A stretch of DNA of 64,000 nt from an uncultured Pelagibacteraceae bacterium (GTDB lineage Bacteria > Pseudomonadota > Alphaproteobacteria > Pelagibacterales > Pelagibacteraceae). The stretch's first letter is position 1; each line of letters begins with the position of its first letter. The translations under genes were made by a program, and so were the position numbers. This document shows, piece after piece, positions 43,622 through 50,847 of the stretch. The notes under the pieces were generated by a model. That model was not told the origin of the DNA. It was given only the letters and a program-made list of their open reading frames with translations, and did no database searches. The stretch lies in assembly GCA_902555065.1 (NCBI GenBank), contig CACDQQ010000002.1, positions 142,602 through 206,601 of the forward strand, written 5' to 3'.

Positions 43622-43726
43622 TTAACTTGCAAGCAACCTCAATAAAGATGCTACAATTCCATGTCCAGACAACTCTATTATTACAACAATAAAGACGATG
43701 AAAAGTATGTTTTTATTGAATTTCAT
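43622..43726 (-). CDS. 34-residue single-helix membrane peptide between glycosyltransferases
   Basis: ATG at 43724-43726, stop at 43622-43624. The predicted peptide MKFNKNILFIVFIVVIIELS followed by GHGIVASLLRLLAS has a basic start, one hydrophobic helix and an amphipathic tail. It begins 2 nt after the stop of the GT39-type gene and ends 4 nt before the GT2 start, so in an otherwise gapless operon this space is filled only if the ORF is translated. It resembles in plan, not sequence, the small membrane partner (GtrA-like) of some lipid-sugar systems, but it is much shorter. Function unknown. Confidence 0.55.
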   Translation of the reverse strand: MKFNKNILFIVFIVVIIELSGHGIVASLLRLLAS

Positions 43727-43728
43727 AT

Positions 43729-45054
43729 CTACGATCCAACGCAAATCTTATCAATACACATATATTTTTCAAATGAATTCAATTTTTCCTTTGTAACAAA
43801 GCCTTTCCAAATAGGCCTTGAATTAATGTGATATGATAAATTTCCAGCTGCCCATTCATCACCAAGGACATATTTAATAGGCTCATCATGTTGTTCATGC
43901 CATGCCATTTGAACTTTAATAGCTATATCTTTGCCAGGATAATCAGTTCTTTTGTCAGTCTTAGAAATAGAGACATAACCATACAAAATTGGAGATAATA
44001 AAAATAAAAATACAAATCCTATTAAAAAGGAATTTAGTTTCTTAATGTTTATTTGATCCTTCAAAAGGTAAATAAATAAAGTTCCAAAGAATAAGTAAAA
44101 AGGGGTCATCCACATAGTTCTAATTTTTGATCCAGTTATTAGTGCTGTCATAAAAACCATAACAATTGGTACTAAATTAATAAATATTAAAAATAAAAGT
44201 TTTTCATCTTTTAATTTTAATTTTTTAGGAATTTTATTTATTAGTAGCCAGACTAAAATTAAAAATGGTATTAAAATACCAATCTGTTTTAATGTGAATA
44301 GAAATGGATATTTAAGATGATTTATCATCTGCCCGTCATCCAAACCTGCACGAGCAAAACCATACTTGATAGTAATAAAATCATTATTGAATAACCAAAT
44401 TATATGTGGAATTAAAATTACAAAAAATATTTCTAAAGAAACTAAATATTTAAAATCAAACTTTTTTGATTTTTTAAAAAATATTAAATATGCGAACAAT
44501 AAATCTATTGCTAATAATAAATAAATAAAAAGATACTTGGATAAAATTCCAAACGCTGCTGCAGCTCCTAACAAGATACAATCATAGATCTCTATTTTTT
44601 TACTATTGTATATTTTCCAAGTATAATAAACCGTTAAACACCAAAAAGGTAATTGGCAAACATTTACATTAAATTCTGGAGTTGTAAAATTATAGAAGTA
44701 TATCCCTTCAATTAGAAAAACTGATAAAAGGCTCAAAGTACCATCATTAAGAATTTCCTGTGATAGTTTAAAAATAATGAAAAAAGATATCACGACAAAA
44801 ATTTGACTTAAAAAATAATAAGCCCAATCTTGTGGTCCAAATATTTGAAAAAATACTTCCGGAAAAAATGCACTCAATGGTGGATGTTTGTTAAATCCCC
44901 AATCTAAATTACTACCCCAAGCTAAAGCTTCAATTGTATCTAAAGGTAAATTTGCGTTTGTGATTGTAGGAACAACTGTCCATAAAATTAAGTGAGTCGT
45001 TACAAAAATATAAAAAATATTATTTATATTTCTTTTGTTTAAGGCCATTTTCAT
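43729..45054 (-). CDS. GT39/GT83 (ArnT-like) polyprenyl-phosphate-sugar transferase
   Basis: About 441 residues with 10-12 membrane helices. The first periplasmic loop has 'NLPLDTIEALAWGSNLDWGFNKHPPL', the acidic D/E and H-P-P-L motif of ArnT/PMT-type enzymes that move a sugar from a polyprenyl phosphate to lipid A, proteins or glycans at the periplasmic face. I prefer the ATG at 45052-45054; a GTG at 45084 would read through the opposite-strand dksA promoter, and 45048 is another option. It leads a three-gene unit with the small ORF and the GT2 gene. The acceptor is unknown. Confidence 0.82.
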   Translation of the reverse strand: MKMALNKRNINNIFYIFVTTHLILWTVVPTITNANLPLDTIEALAWGSNLDWGFNKHPPLSAFFPEVFFQIFGPQDWAYYFLSQIFVVISFFIIFKLSQEILNDGTLSLLSVFLIEGIYFYNFTTPEFNVNVCQLPFWCLTVYYTWKIYNSKKIEIYDCILLGAAAAFGILSKYLFIYLLLAIDLLFAYLIFFKKSKKFDFKYLVSLEIFFVILIPHIIWLFNNDFITIKYGFARAGLDDGQMINHLKYPFLFTLKQIGILIPFLILVWLLINKIPKKLKLKDEKLLFLIFINLVPIVMVFMTALITGSKIRTMWMTPFYLFFGTLFIYLLKDQINIKKLNSFLIGFVFLFLLSPILYGYVSISKTDKRTDYPGKDIAIKVQMAWHEQHDEPIKYVLGDEWAAGNLSYHINSRPIWKGFVTKEKLNSFEKYMCIDKICVGS

Positions 45055-45077
45055 CAATCTATATGAATAAACCGTTC

Positions 45078-45105
45078 TTGACACTCATTTATTCATGAAT
45101 ATATT
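45078..45105 (+). promoter_or_regulatory. dksA-like gene promoter
   Basis: TTGACA (45078-45083) and TATATT (45100-45105), 16 bp apart, lie 22 bp upstream of the ATG at 45128. The predicted start of transcription is around 45112, giving a leader of about 16 nt. Confidence 0.7.
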
Positions 45106-45127
45106 CACCAACTCAAAATAGCTAAGT

Positions 45128-45544
45128 ATGGTAAGAATTTCAAAAACTTATACTCCAAAAGAAAAAGAGAAATACATGTGCGCTAAACATTTAGCATATT
45201 TTAAGATGAAATTAATGGAGTGGAAAAAAGATTTAAAGAGATCTAATAATGAGGCGATTTTTCAAGCGTCAATGGATGATAATAGTGCATCAGCTGACAT
45301 AGTTGATCAAGCAAGCTCATACACTGAAAAGAATGTGGAGATGAGAGCTATTAATAGACAAATCAAATTAATTTCTAAAATAGATGGTGCATTAAAAAAA
45401 ATTCAGGATGGAACATATGGTTTTTGTGAAGAAACTGGAGAACCTATTGGTTTAAAAAGATTAATGGCAAGACCAGTTGCAACTCTTTGCATTGCAGCTC
45501 AAGAAAAACACGAGAAAGATGAAAAAGTTTACGCTGACGATTAA
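45128..45544 (+). CDS. dksA: DksA-type RNA polymerase secondary-channel regulator, incomplete zinc site
   Basis: 138 residues. DksA works with ppGpp on RNA polymerase to tune rRNA and amino-acid genes. The coiled coil has the tip motif DxxDxA (D57, D60, A62) needed for activity. The C-terminal finger reads C100-x2-T103-x17-C121-x2-A124, so only two of the four zinc cysteines remain, as in zinc-independent DksA2-type proteins and several alphaproteobacterial DksAs. It has its own promoter and ends 4 nt inside the convergent GST gene. Confidence 0.9.
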   Translation: MVRISKTYTPKEKEKYMCAKHLAYFKMKLMEWKKDLKRSNNEAIFQASMDDNSASADIVDQASSYTEKNVEMRAINRQIKLISKIDGALKKIQDGTYGFCEETGEPIGLKRLMARPVATLCIAAQEKHEKDEKVYADD

Positions 45545-46164
45545 GGAAAGTCTATTTCAGAATCTTTATTTAGTGCTTTAAAGCCTTTGATTACAGCTGG
45601 ACGTTCAGCAATTTCAACAAACCACCTAGATAGGTTTTCAAAATTATTTAATCCAATGTCGTGTCTTTTGTGTCTTGCAATCCATGACCATGTAGCAATA
45701 TCAGCAATAGAGTATTTATCATTTGCTAAAAACTTACTTTGAGCCAATCTAGCTTCAAGATCTTCATAAATCTTTCTTGTGATTTTAAAGTATCTTTCTT
45801 CACCCCACTGACTTTTTCCTTGGTGGTAATAGTGGAACTGATGGTGTTGGCCTATCATTGGACCTACAATAGCCATTTGAGCCATCAACCACTGATTTAT
45901 CTCTAGCCTGTCTGCTTCAGGATAGAGTTTCTTGCTTTTCTCACCTAAATACATAAGTATAACTCCAGACTCGAATACGGTCTTATTATTCTCATGATCT
46001 ATAATTACAGGAATTTTATTAAAGGGACTTATTTTTTTAAATTCTGGTTTAAATTGATCTCCACTCAAATTAACTTTTGTTAGTTTGTATTTAAAATCAA
46101 TTTCCTCGAGCATTATGCTAATTTTCCACCCATTGGGAGTATCAGCAGTAAAGAGTTCAATCAT
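45541..46164 (-). CDS. gst: Glutathione S-transferase (YfcG/Ure2-like)
   Basis: 207 residues. The N-terminal thioredoxin-like domain 'MIELFTADTPNGWKISIMLEEIDFKYKLTKVNLS' with the ADTPNGWK segment and 'FNKIPVIID' plus 'FESGVILMYLGEK' marks the YfcG-type GSTs that act as disulfide-bond reductases with glutathione. The helical C-terminal domain follows. It overlaps the ferredoxin reductase gene by 4 nt, forming fdx-fnr-gst. The context suggests redox balancing; the exact substrate is not known. Confidence 0.9.
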   Translation of the reverse strand: MIELFTADTPNGWKISIMLEEIDFKYKLTKVNLSGDQFKPEFKKISPFNKIPVIIDHENNKTVFESGVILMYLGEKSKKLYPEADRLEINQWLMAQMAIVGPMIGQHHQFHYYHQGKSQWGEERYFKITRKIYEDLEARLAQSKFLANDKYSIADIATWSWIARHKRHDIGLNNFENLSRWFVEIAERPAVIKGFKALNKDSEIDFP

Positions 46165-47177
46165 TCTTTAACACCCAATCTATCTTTGATAGTGCTGGAT
46201 GCGGTTGTAAATTCAAATCTATATTTTTCATCAGGTCTTGCATATTTGAAGCAGCCTCTTGCAGCTAAAGCTCCTTCATGAAAACCTGAAAGTATTAATT
46301 TTAATTTTCCTGGATAAGTACAGATATCCCCAATTGCAAATATCCCTTTTTTATTTGTTTCGAAATTTTCTGTATTCACTGGGATAGTTTTTTTATCTAA
46401 ATTTAAACCCCACTCAACAATTGGTCCTAATTGCATTATTAAGCCAAAAAAACCTAAAACATAATCAGCTTTTATAACTTTGCTTTCACCAGTTTCACTT
46501 TTTATTTCTACACTTTCTAATGAGCCATTTCCTTTGACATCTTTAATTGAGTATTTGGTAATTAAATCGATAGTTTTATTATCACTTAATTCTTTTATTT
46601 TTTGAACACTGGCAGGCGCTCCTCTAAATTCATCTCTTCTGTGAACAAGTGTTACTTTTGATGAATTAGATAATTCTATAGCCCAATCAAGTGCACTATC
46701 TCCGCCTCCAAAAATAACTACTGATTTATCTTTAAAAATAGTTTTGTCTTTTATTGAGTATAAAACTGATTTTCCGTCATACTTTTCAGCACTTTTAGTT
46801 GGGAATTTTCTTGGTTCAAAAGAACCTACGCCACCTGCTATAACAATATTGTGTGTTTCAAATTCTTTTCCATTTAATGTTTTAACTAACCATTTATTGT
46901 TTTCATTTTTTAATTCTTGAACTCTGTCACTTAAATGAAAGTTAAAATTAAAAGGTTTTATTTGTTCAATTAAATTATTTGTAAGCTCTTCTCCTGTACA
47001 TTTAGGAACTGCAGGAATATCATAAATTGGTTTATCAGGATAAAGCTCAATACATTGTCCTCCAATTTTATCTAAATTGTCTACAATTTCACATTTTAAT
47101 CCGATTATCCCTAATTGGTGTGCACAGAATAAACCTGCGGGTCCTGCTCCAATAATGACTACATCTGTTTTAATCAT
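46161..47177 (-). CDS. fnr: Ferredoxin-NADP+ reductase, thioredoxin-reductase type
   Basis: 338 residues. FAD motif GAGPAGLFCAHQLG (about 10-23), 'GGQCIELYPDKPIYDIPAVP', NADP motif 'VVIFGGGDSALDWAIEL' with 'VHRRDEFRGAP', and 'GIFAIGDICTYPGKLKLILSGFHEGA' are all present. The CxxC redox pair of true thioredoxin reductase is missing, as in TrxR-like FNRs of Bacillus and Chlorobium. It starts exactly at the fdx stop (shared base 47177). It exchanges electrons between NADPH and the 2Fe-2S ferredoxin. Close linkage with proteorhodopsin suggests use of light-dependent reducing power or its buffering; this is inference. Confidence 0.92.
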   Translation of the reverse strand: MIKTDVVIIGAGPAGLFCAHQLGIIGLKCEIVDNLDKIGGQCIELYPDKPIYDIPAVPKCTGEELTNNLIEQIKPFNFNFHLSDRVQELKNENNKWLVKTLNGKEFETHNIVIAGGVGSFEPRKFPTKSAEKYDGKSVLYSIKDKTIFKDKSVVIFGGGDSALDWAIELSNSSKVTLVHRRDEFRGAPASVQKIKELSDNKTIDLITKYSIKDVKGNGSLESVEIKSETGESKVIKADYVLGFFGLIMQLGPIVEWGLNLDKKTIPVNTENFETNKKGIFAIGDICTYPGKLKLILSGFHEGALAARGCFKYARPDEKYRFEFTTASSTIKDRLGVKE

Positions 47178-47500
47178 TAAACTTGTTTCTCCGGCATATG
47201 GACTGTCAGTCCATCTAAATCATCAGAGACGATTAATTGGCAACTTAATCTGCTATTAGATTTGGGTTCAAAGGCTTGATCTAACATATCATCTTCACCC
47301 ATTTCTTTTTCTGGGAGTTTTCTGAACCATTCGTCATCATTAATATATACATGACAAGTTGCACATGACATTCCACCTCCACAATCTGCATCTATGCCTG
47401 GAATATCATTTTGTATAGCCCCTTCCATTACACTAAGGCCATTAGCAACATCAGCCTCGTGTTCAGTGCCATTGAATTCTATATATTTGATTTTTGCCAT
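47177..47500 (-). CDS. fdx: 2Fe-2S ferredoxin, adrenodoxin type
   Basis: 107 residues. The cluster ligands are C40, C46, C49 and C87 in the C-x5-C-x2-C-x37-C pattern of vertebrate-type/ISC-type ferredoxins ('DADCGGGMSCATCHVY', 'RLSCQLI'). It may serve the neighbouring reductase, Fe-S assembly, or an oxygenase. Its own promoter lies upstream (47516-47543), after the proteorhodopsin terminator, so fdx-fnr-gst can be expressed apart from the rhodopsin gene. Confidence 0.94.
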   Translation of the reverse strand: MAKIKYIEFNGTEHEADVANGLSVMEGAIQNDIPGIDADCGGGMSCATCHVYINDDEWFRKLPEKEMGEDDMLDQAFEPKSNSRLSCQLIVSDDLDGLTVHMPEKQV

Positions 47501-47515
47501 ATTTAATAAATAATT

Positions 47516-47543
47516 CTTATAAACTAATTTGCGACTGCGGCAA
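47516..47543 (-). promoter_or_regulatory. fdx promoter with inverted repeat
   Basis: On the minus strand TTGCCG (47543-47538) and TATAAG (47521-47516) are 16 bp apart. An inverted repeat TTTGC-N7-GCAAA (47528-47544) covers the -35 box and could be an operator. Confidence 0.55.
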
Positions 47544-47576
47544 ATTTTTGAAATTTAGCATTTTCTATTTTAGACC

Positions 47577-47611
47577 AAAAAAAAAGGCAGGTATGTTTTA
47601 GCATACCCGCC
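47577..47611 (-). terminator. Proteorhodopsin intrinsic terminator
   Basis: On the minus strand GGCGGGTATG (47611-47602) pairs with CATACCTGCC (47595-47586) through a 6-base loop, with one G-T wobble, then a run of nine T follows (47585-47577). It lies 22 nt after the proteorhodopsin stop. Confidence 0.9.
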
Positions 47612-47633
47612 TCTTTTTAATATTAAAAGCTAA

Positions 47634-48404
47634 TTATCTAGCTCGTGCTCCACCTTGTGAAACTGCTGCTGACCAGATTACTAGACCAAAAGCAATTTTG
47701 TTGATGAAGTCTGCTAAGTTGTAAATCACGTTCAATGAGTTAGCGTCTACTCCACCTACTAGGTAACCAAAAATGTAACCTAATGGGTAAATAGCCCAAC
47801 CGATTGTTACGATCATTCTCATAGCACCCCATGCAGTTGCTAATGGCTTGTTTCCAGTTTTAGCTGCAATTTTTCCAGCTTCACCAGAGAATACTTCATA
47901 TAAGATGTAGATCCATCCAGCCATACCGACTATGAAACCAAGCATAGCATTGATGTAACCTGCTTCTCCTAAGTATCCACCAATTAACATCACAAGCGAA
48001 CCAATTAATAATCTCCAGAAAATTGCTCCTGGGATTTTCTTAACTGCTGCTAGAATTAAGTAAAACTCGATCATCTGTAATGGTACAGTGATTAACCAAT
48101 CAATATATCTATATACTGTTGGAGAATCTCCAGTCATTACCCATACATCTCTCATGTACATGTAGTGAATGAATGCAACACCAGTTACAAGACCAGCTAC
48201 TGTTACTGAAGTTTTCCAGCCTGCTGCAACAGTATTTCTTTCCATGAAGAAGAATACTGTAGCTGCTGCCATACCCATTGCGATTACCCAAAAGGAAATC
48301 CCAACGAAGTCGTCAGAAGCTAACATAGCAGTTGCTGCGTTTGCTGCACCAGTAAGACCAAATAGAGCCACTGCTGCTAATGCAAACATTTTAAGTTTTT
48401 TCAT
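47634..48404 (-). CDS. Proteorhodopsin, blue-light-tuned proton pump
   Basis: 256 residues with a signal sequence and seven helices. The pump triad is D102 (proton acceptor), T106 and E113 (donor); retinal binds at K236; the acceptor partner H80 is present. Relative to the archetype, residue 110 (archetype 105) is Gln in TVPLQMIEF, which shifts absorption to blue, typical of open-ocean or deeper water. It is preceded by a GAGGGAG ribosome site and a structured leader, and followed by its own terminator. No retinal or carotenoid synthesis genes are in the window, so retinal must come from genes elsewhere. Confidence 0.98.
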   Translation of the reverse strand: MKKLKMFALAAVALFGLTGAANAATAMLASDDFVGISFWVIAMGMAAATVFFFMERNTVAAGWKTSVTVAGLVTGVAFIHYMYMRDVWVMTGDSPTVYRYIDWLITVPLQMIEFYLILAAVKKIPGAIFWRLLIGSLVMLIGGYLGEAGYINAMLGFIVGMAGWIYILYEVFSGEAGKIAAKTGNKPLATAWGAMRMIVTIGWAIYPLGYIFGYLVGGVDANSLNVIYNLADFINKIAFGLVIWSAAVSQGGARAR

Positions 48405-48431
48405 AAAAAACTCCCTCTCGTTAGTTTTTTT

Positions 48432-48469
48432 TAGTTTAAATTTAAACTACGGACAAACCTCAAAGGTTT
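48432..48469. repeat. Palindrome and inverted repeat in the proteorhodopsin leader
   Basis: TAGTTTAAATTTAAACTA at 48432-48449 is a perfect 18-bp palindrome. AAACCT (48455-48460) and AGGTTT (48464-48469) form a second perfect inverted repeat with a 3-base loop. Both lie between the predicted transcription start and the ribosome site of proteorhodopsin, so they may form RNA hairpins or be a DNA operator. Confidence 0.6.
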
Positions 48470-48485
48470 CTCCAAAGTTAGGGGC

Positions 48486-48514
48486 TTAATATCAAATTAA
48501 ATTGGTTTGTTGAA
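48486..48514 (-). promoter_or_regulatory. Candidate proteorhodopsin promoter
   Basis: On the minus strand TTCAAC (48514-48509) and TATTAA (48491-48486) are 17 bp apart, giving a leader of about 75 nt that contains the palindrome at 48432-48449. The rest of the 214-bp gap to prpE holds no recognisable gene. Confidence 0.45.
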
Positions 48515-48618
48515 GACTTTTTGCCGCGTTATAAGTGTTGATTTTATTGACTTTTTAAAATTAAATACAACCTGTTGCATAAATTCAATAGAAAAATGAC
48601 ACCAAATAGCAAATCAAA

Positions 48619-50514
48619 ATGAATAAAAATTACAAAGAAATTTACGACGAATCTCTAAAAAATCCAGAGGAATTTTGGCAGAAAGTTTCTGAAGATGTGT
48701 TTTGGTTCAAAAAACCAACTAAGATTTTAAAAAAAGACAACCCTCCTTTCTATAAATGGTTTGAAGATGGTTTAACAAATACATGCTACAACGCCTTAGA
48801 TCTTCATATTGATCAAGGAAGGGGTGATAAAACAGCTTTAATCTATGACAGCCCAATTACAGGTAATAAATCAAAGTTTACTTTTAAAGAATTAAAAGAA
48901 AAAGTCTCTAAATTTTCAGGAGCTCTGGATAAACAGGGAGTTAAAAAAGGAGATCGAGTAATAATTTATATGCCAATGATACCAGAAGCGGTGGTTGCTA
49001 TGCTCGCATGTGGGAGAATTGGAGCAATTCACTCTGTTGTATTTGGAGGTTTTGCATCAAATGAATTAGCTAGTAGAATTGATGATAGTAGAGCTAAAAT
49101 TTTAATCACAGCATCATGTGGATTTGAGCCTGGAAGAACAGTTGAGTATAGACCTCTTGTAGATGGAGCTTTAAAATTAGCAAAACACAAAGTTGAAAAA
49201 GTAATATTATTTCAAAGAAAAGATCACGAGGTAAAATTAAATAAACCATTAGAAATAAGTTGGGATGAAGCGCTATCTGGAGCAAACGATAAAGATTGCG
49301 TTGAGATGGGTGCAAATGATTATGCTTACATCCTTTATACTTCGGGGACCACTGGTATTCCTAAAGGGATAGTTAGAGATATTGGAGGCCACATAGTTGC
49401 TCTTAAATGGACAATGAAAAATATTTATAACATTGATCAAGACGATGTTTGGTGGTCAGCAAGTGATATTGGTTGGATAGTAGGACATTCCTATATTGTC
49501 TACGCTCCATTATTCAAAGGTTGTGCAACTCTTTTATTTGAAGGAAAACCTGTGGGCACTCCTGATGCTGGAGTGTTTTGGAGAATTATATCAGAATATA
49601 AAATTAAATCTCTATTCACAGCTCCCACCGCATTCAGAGCAATAAAGAAAGAAGATCCAGAGGGTAAGTTTTTTTCTAAATATGATTTAGGTTCATTTGA
49701 GTCATTATTTTTAGCAGGTGAAAGAGCAGATCCGGACACGATTAAATGGGCTGAAAATTTACTTAAAGTTCCTGTAATTGACCATTGGTGGCAAACTGAA
49801 ACAAGTTGGGCAATAAGTTCAAATTGTACTGGAATTGAAATGCAAGAAACAAAATATGGATCTGCTTGTAAAGCAGTTCCAGGTTATGATGTAAAAATAA
49901 TTAAACCTGATCAATCAATAGCAAAACCAAATGAGATGGGAGATATTGTTGTTAAACTTCCACTTCCCCCAGGAACATTTCCAACTTTGTGGAATGCTGA
50001 CGAAAGATATAAAGAAAATTATATGTCAAATTATAATGGCTATTATCAAACTTACGATGCAGGTCATATTGATGATGATGGATATATTTGGATTATGTCT
50101 AGAACAGATGACATAATAAATGTTGCAGGTCATAGACTTTCAACTGGTGCAATAGAAGAGGTTTTATCAGAACATCAATCTGTTGCTGAATGTGCAGTGA
50201 TAGGAATAAAAGATCAATTGAAAGGACAATTGCCAATTGGTTTAATTGCTCTAAAAGCAGGAGTTTCCAAGGATAATGAGACTATTTCAAAAGAGTGCGT
50301 GCAAATGGTTAGAGATAAGGTTGGACCTGTTGCAGCTTTTAAAATAGCAATTGTTGTTAAAAGATTACCAAAAACTAGGTCTGGAAAAGTTCTAAGAGGA
50401 ACAATTAGAAAGATTGCTGACAAAGAGGAATATAAAATGCCTGCAACAATTGATGATCCTGCCATCCTTGACGAGATCAAAGAAGACTTAATAAATAGTA
50501 ATATTCTAAAATAA
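48619..50514 (+). CDS. prpE: Propionyl-CoA (acyl-CoA) synthetase
   Basis: 631 residues of the AMP-forming acyl-CoA synthetase family. ATP loop YTSGTTGIPKGI, then 'WWSASDIGWIVGHSYIVYAPLFKGCATLLFEGKPVGTPDAGVFWRI' and 'FTAPTAFRAIKKEDP', which fit PrpE better than acetyl-CoA synthetase, and the C-terminal catalytic lysine in LPKTRSGKVLRGTIRKIAD. It activates propionate (perhaps acetate) to the CoA ester. It shares its upstream region with proteorhodopsin in divergent orientation and is joined by 1 nt overlap to an SMR transporter gene. Confidence 0.92.
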   Translation: MNKNYKEIYDESLKNPEEFWQKVSEDVFWFKKPTKILKKDNPPFYKWFEDGLTNTCYNALDLHIDQGRGDKTALIYDSPITGNKSKFTFKELKEKVSKFSGALDKQGVKKGDRVIIYMPMIPEAVVAMLACGRIGAIHSVVFGGFASNELASRIDDSRAKILITASCGFEPGRTVEYRPLVDGALKLAKHKVEKVILFQRKDHEVKLNKPLEISWDEALSGANDKDCVEMGANDYAYILYTSGTTGIPKGIVRDIGGHIVALKWTMKNIYNIDQDDVWWSASDIGWIVGHSYIVYAPLFKGCATLLFEGKPVGTPDAGVFWRIISEYKIKSLFTAPTAFRAIKKEDPEGKFFSKYDLGSFESLFLAGERADPDTIKWAENLLKVPVIDHWWQTETSWAISSNCTGIEMQETKYGSACKAVPGYDVKIIKPDQSIAKPNEMGDIVVKLPLPPGTFPTLWNADERYKENYMSNYNGYYQTYDAGHIDDDGYIWIMSRTDDIINVAGHRLSTGAIEEVLSEHQSVAECAVIGIKDQLKGQLPIGLIALKAGVSKDNETISKECVQMVRDKVGPVAAFKIAIVVKRLPKTRSGKVLRGTIRKIADKEEYKMPATIDDPAILDEIKEDLINSNILK

Positions 50515-50846
50515 TGCTTAAGACATATCTTTTTTTAGTAGGAGCAATTATTTGTGAAGTATGTGGAACAATGCTTCTTCCTGTTACTCAAAACTTTACA
50601 AAAGTAACACCAACAGTGTTTTTAGCTGTATTTTATTTATCTGCTTTTTATTTACTTACTTTTGTTGTTGATAAACTGCCTATTGCGATTGTTTATGGAA
50701 CTTGGAGTGGACTTGGTATTTTTACTATTGCAATATTGGGATATATTTTTTTTAAACAATCTTTAAGTTGGCAAGCTATATTGGGAATGTTTCTTATTGT
50801 AGTAGGAGTAACACTTGTAAATATGTATTCGAGTAAAACTATATAA
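50514..50846 (+). CDS. Small multidrug resistance (SMR) family transporter
   Basis: 110 residues with four membrane helices. Typical: 'YLFLVGAIICEVCGTMLLPVTQNFTK' with the essential membrane Glu (E15 in ICEVCGT), 'PIAIVYGTWSGLGIFTIAILGYIFFKQSLSWQAILGMFLIVVGVTLVNM'. SMR proteins are proton antiporters for guanidinium, polyamines or cationic drugs. As the amidinotransferase suggests guanidino chemistry in this cell, a guanidinium exporter is one option. It overlaps prpE by 1 nt and is convergent with pyrC. Confidence 0.9.
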   Translation: MLKTYLFLVGAIICEVCGTMLLPVTQNFTKVTPTVFLAVFYLSAFYLLTFVVDKLPIAIVYGTWSGLGIFTIAILGYIFFKQSLSWQAILGMFLIVVGVTLVNMYSSKTI

Positions 50847-50847
50847 A

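Noticed and set aside
46161..47177. Calling the ferredoxin reductase a thioredoxin reductase
   Set aside because: The fold is the same, but the CxxC redox centre is absent, and the gene is fused in operon with a 2Fe-2S ferredoxin.
48109..48489. Two ORFs overlapping the proteorhodopsin gene and leader (48109-48291 minus; 48169-48489 plus)
   Set aside because: Both are frame shadows of the rhodopsin coding sequence; composition is Ser/Asn/Cys-rich or Ala/Thr/Pro-rich with no family match.
47528..48527. Shared TTTGCCGC 8-mer upstream of fdx (minus strand) and in the proteorhodopsin/prpE gap (plus strand) as a common regulator site
   Set aside because: Only two copies, on opposite strands and in different promoter contexts; too weak to support without genome-wide counts.
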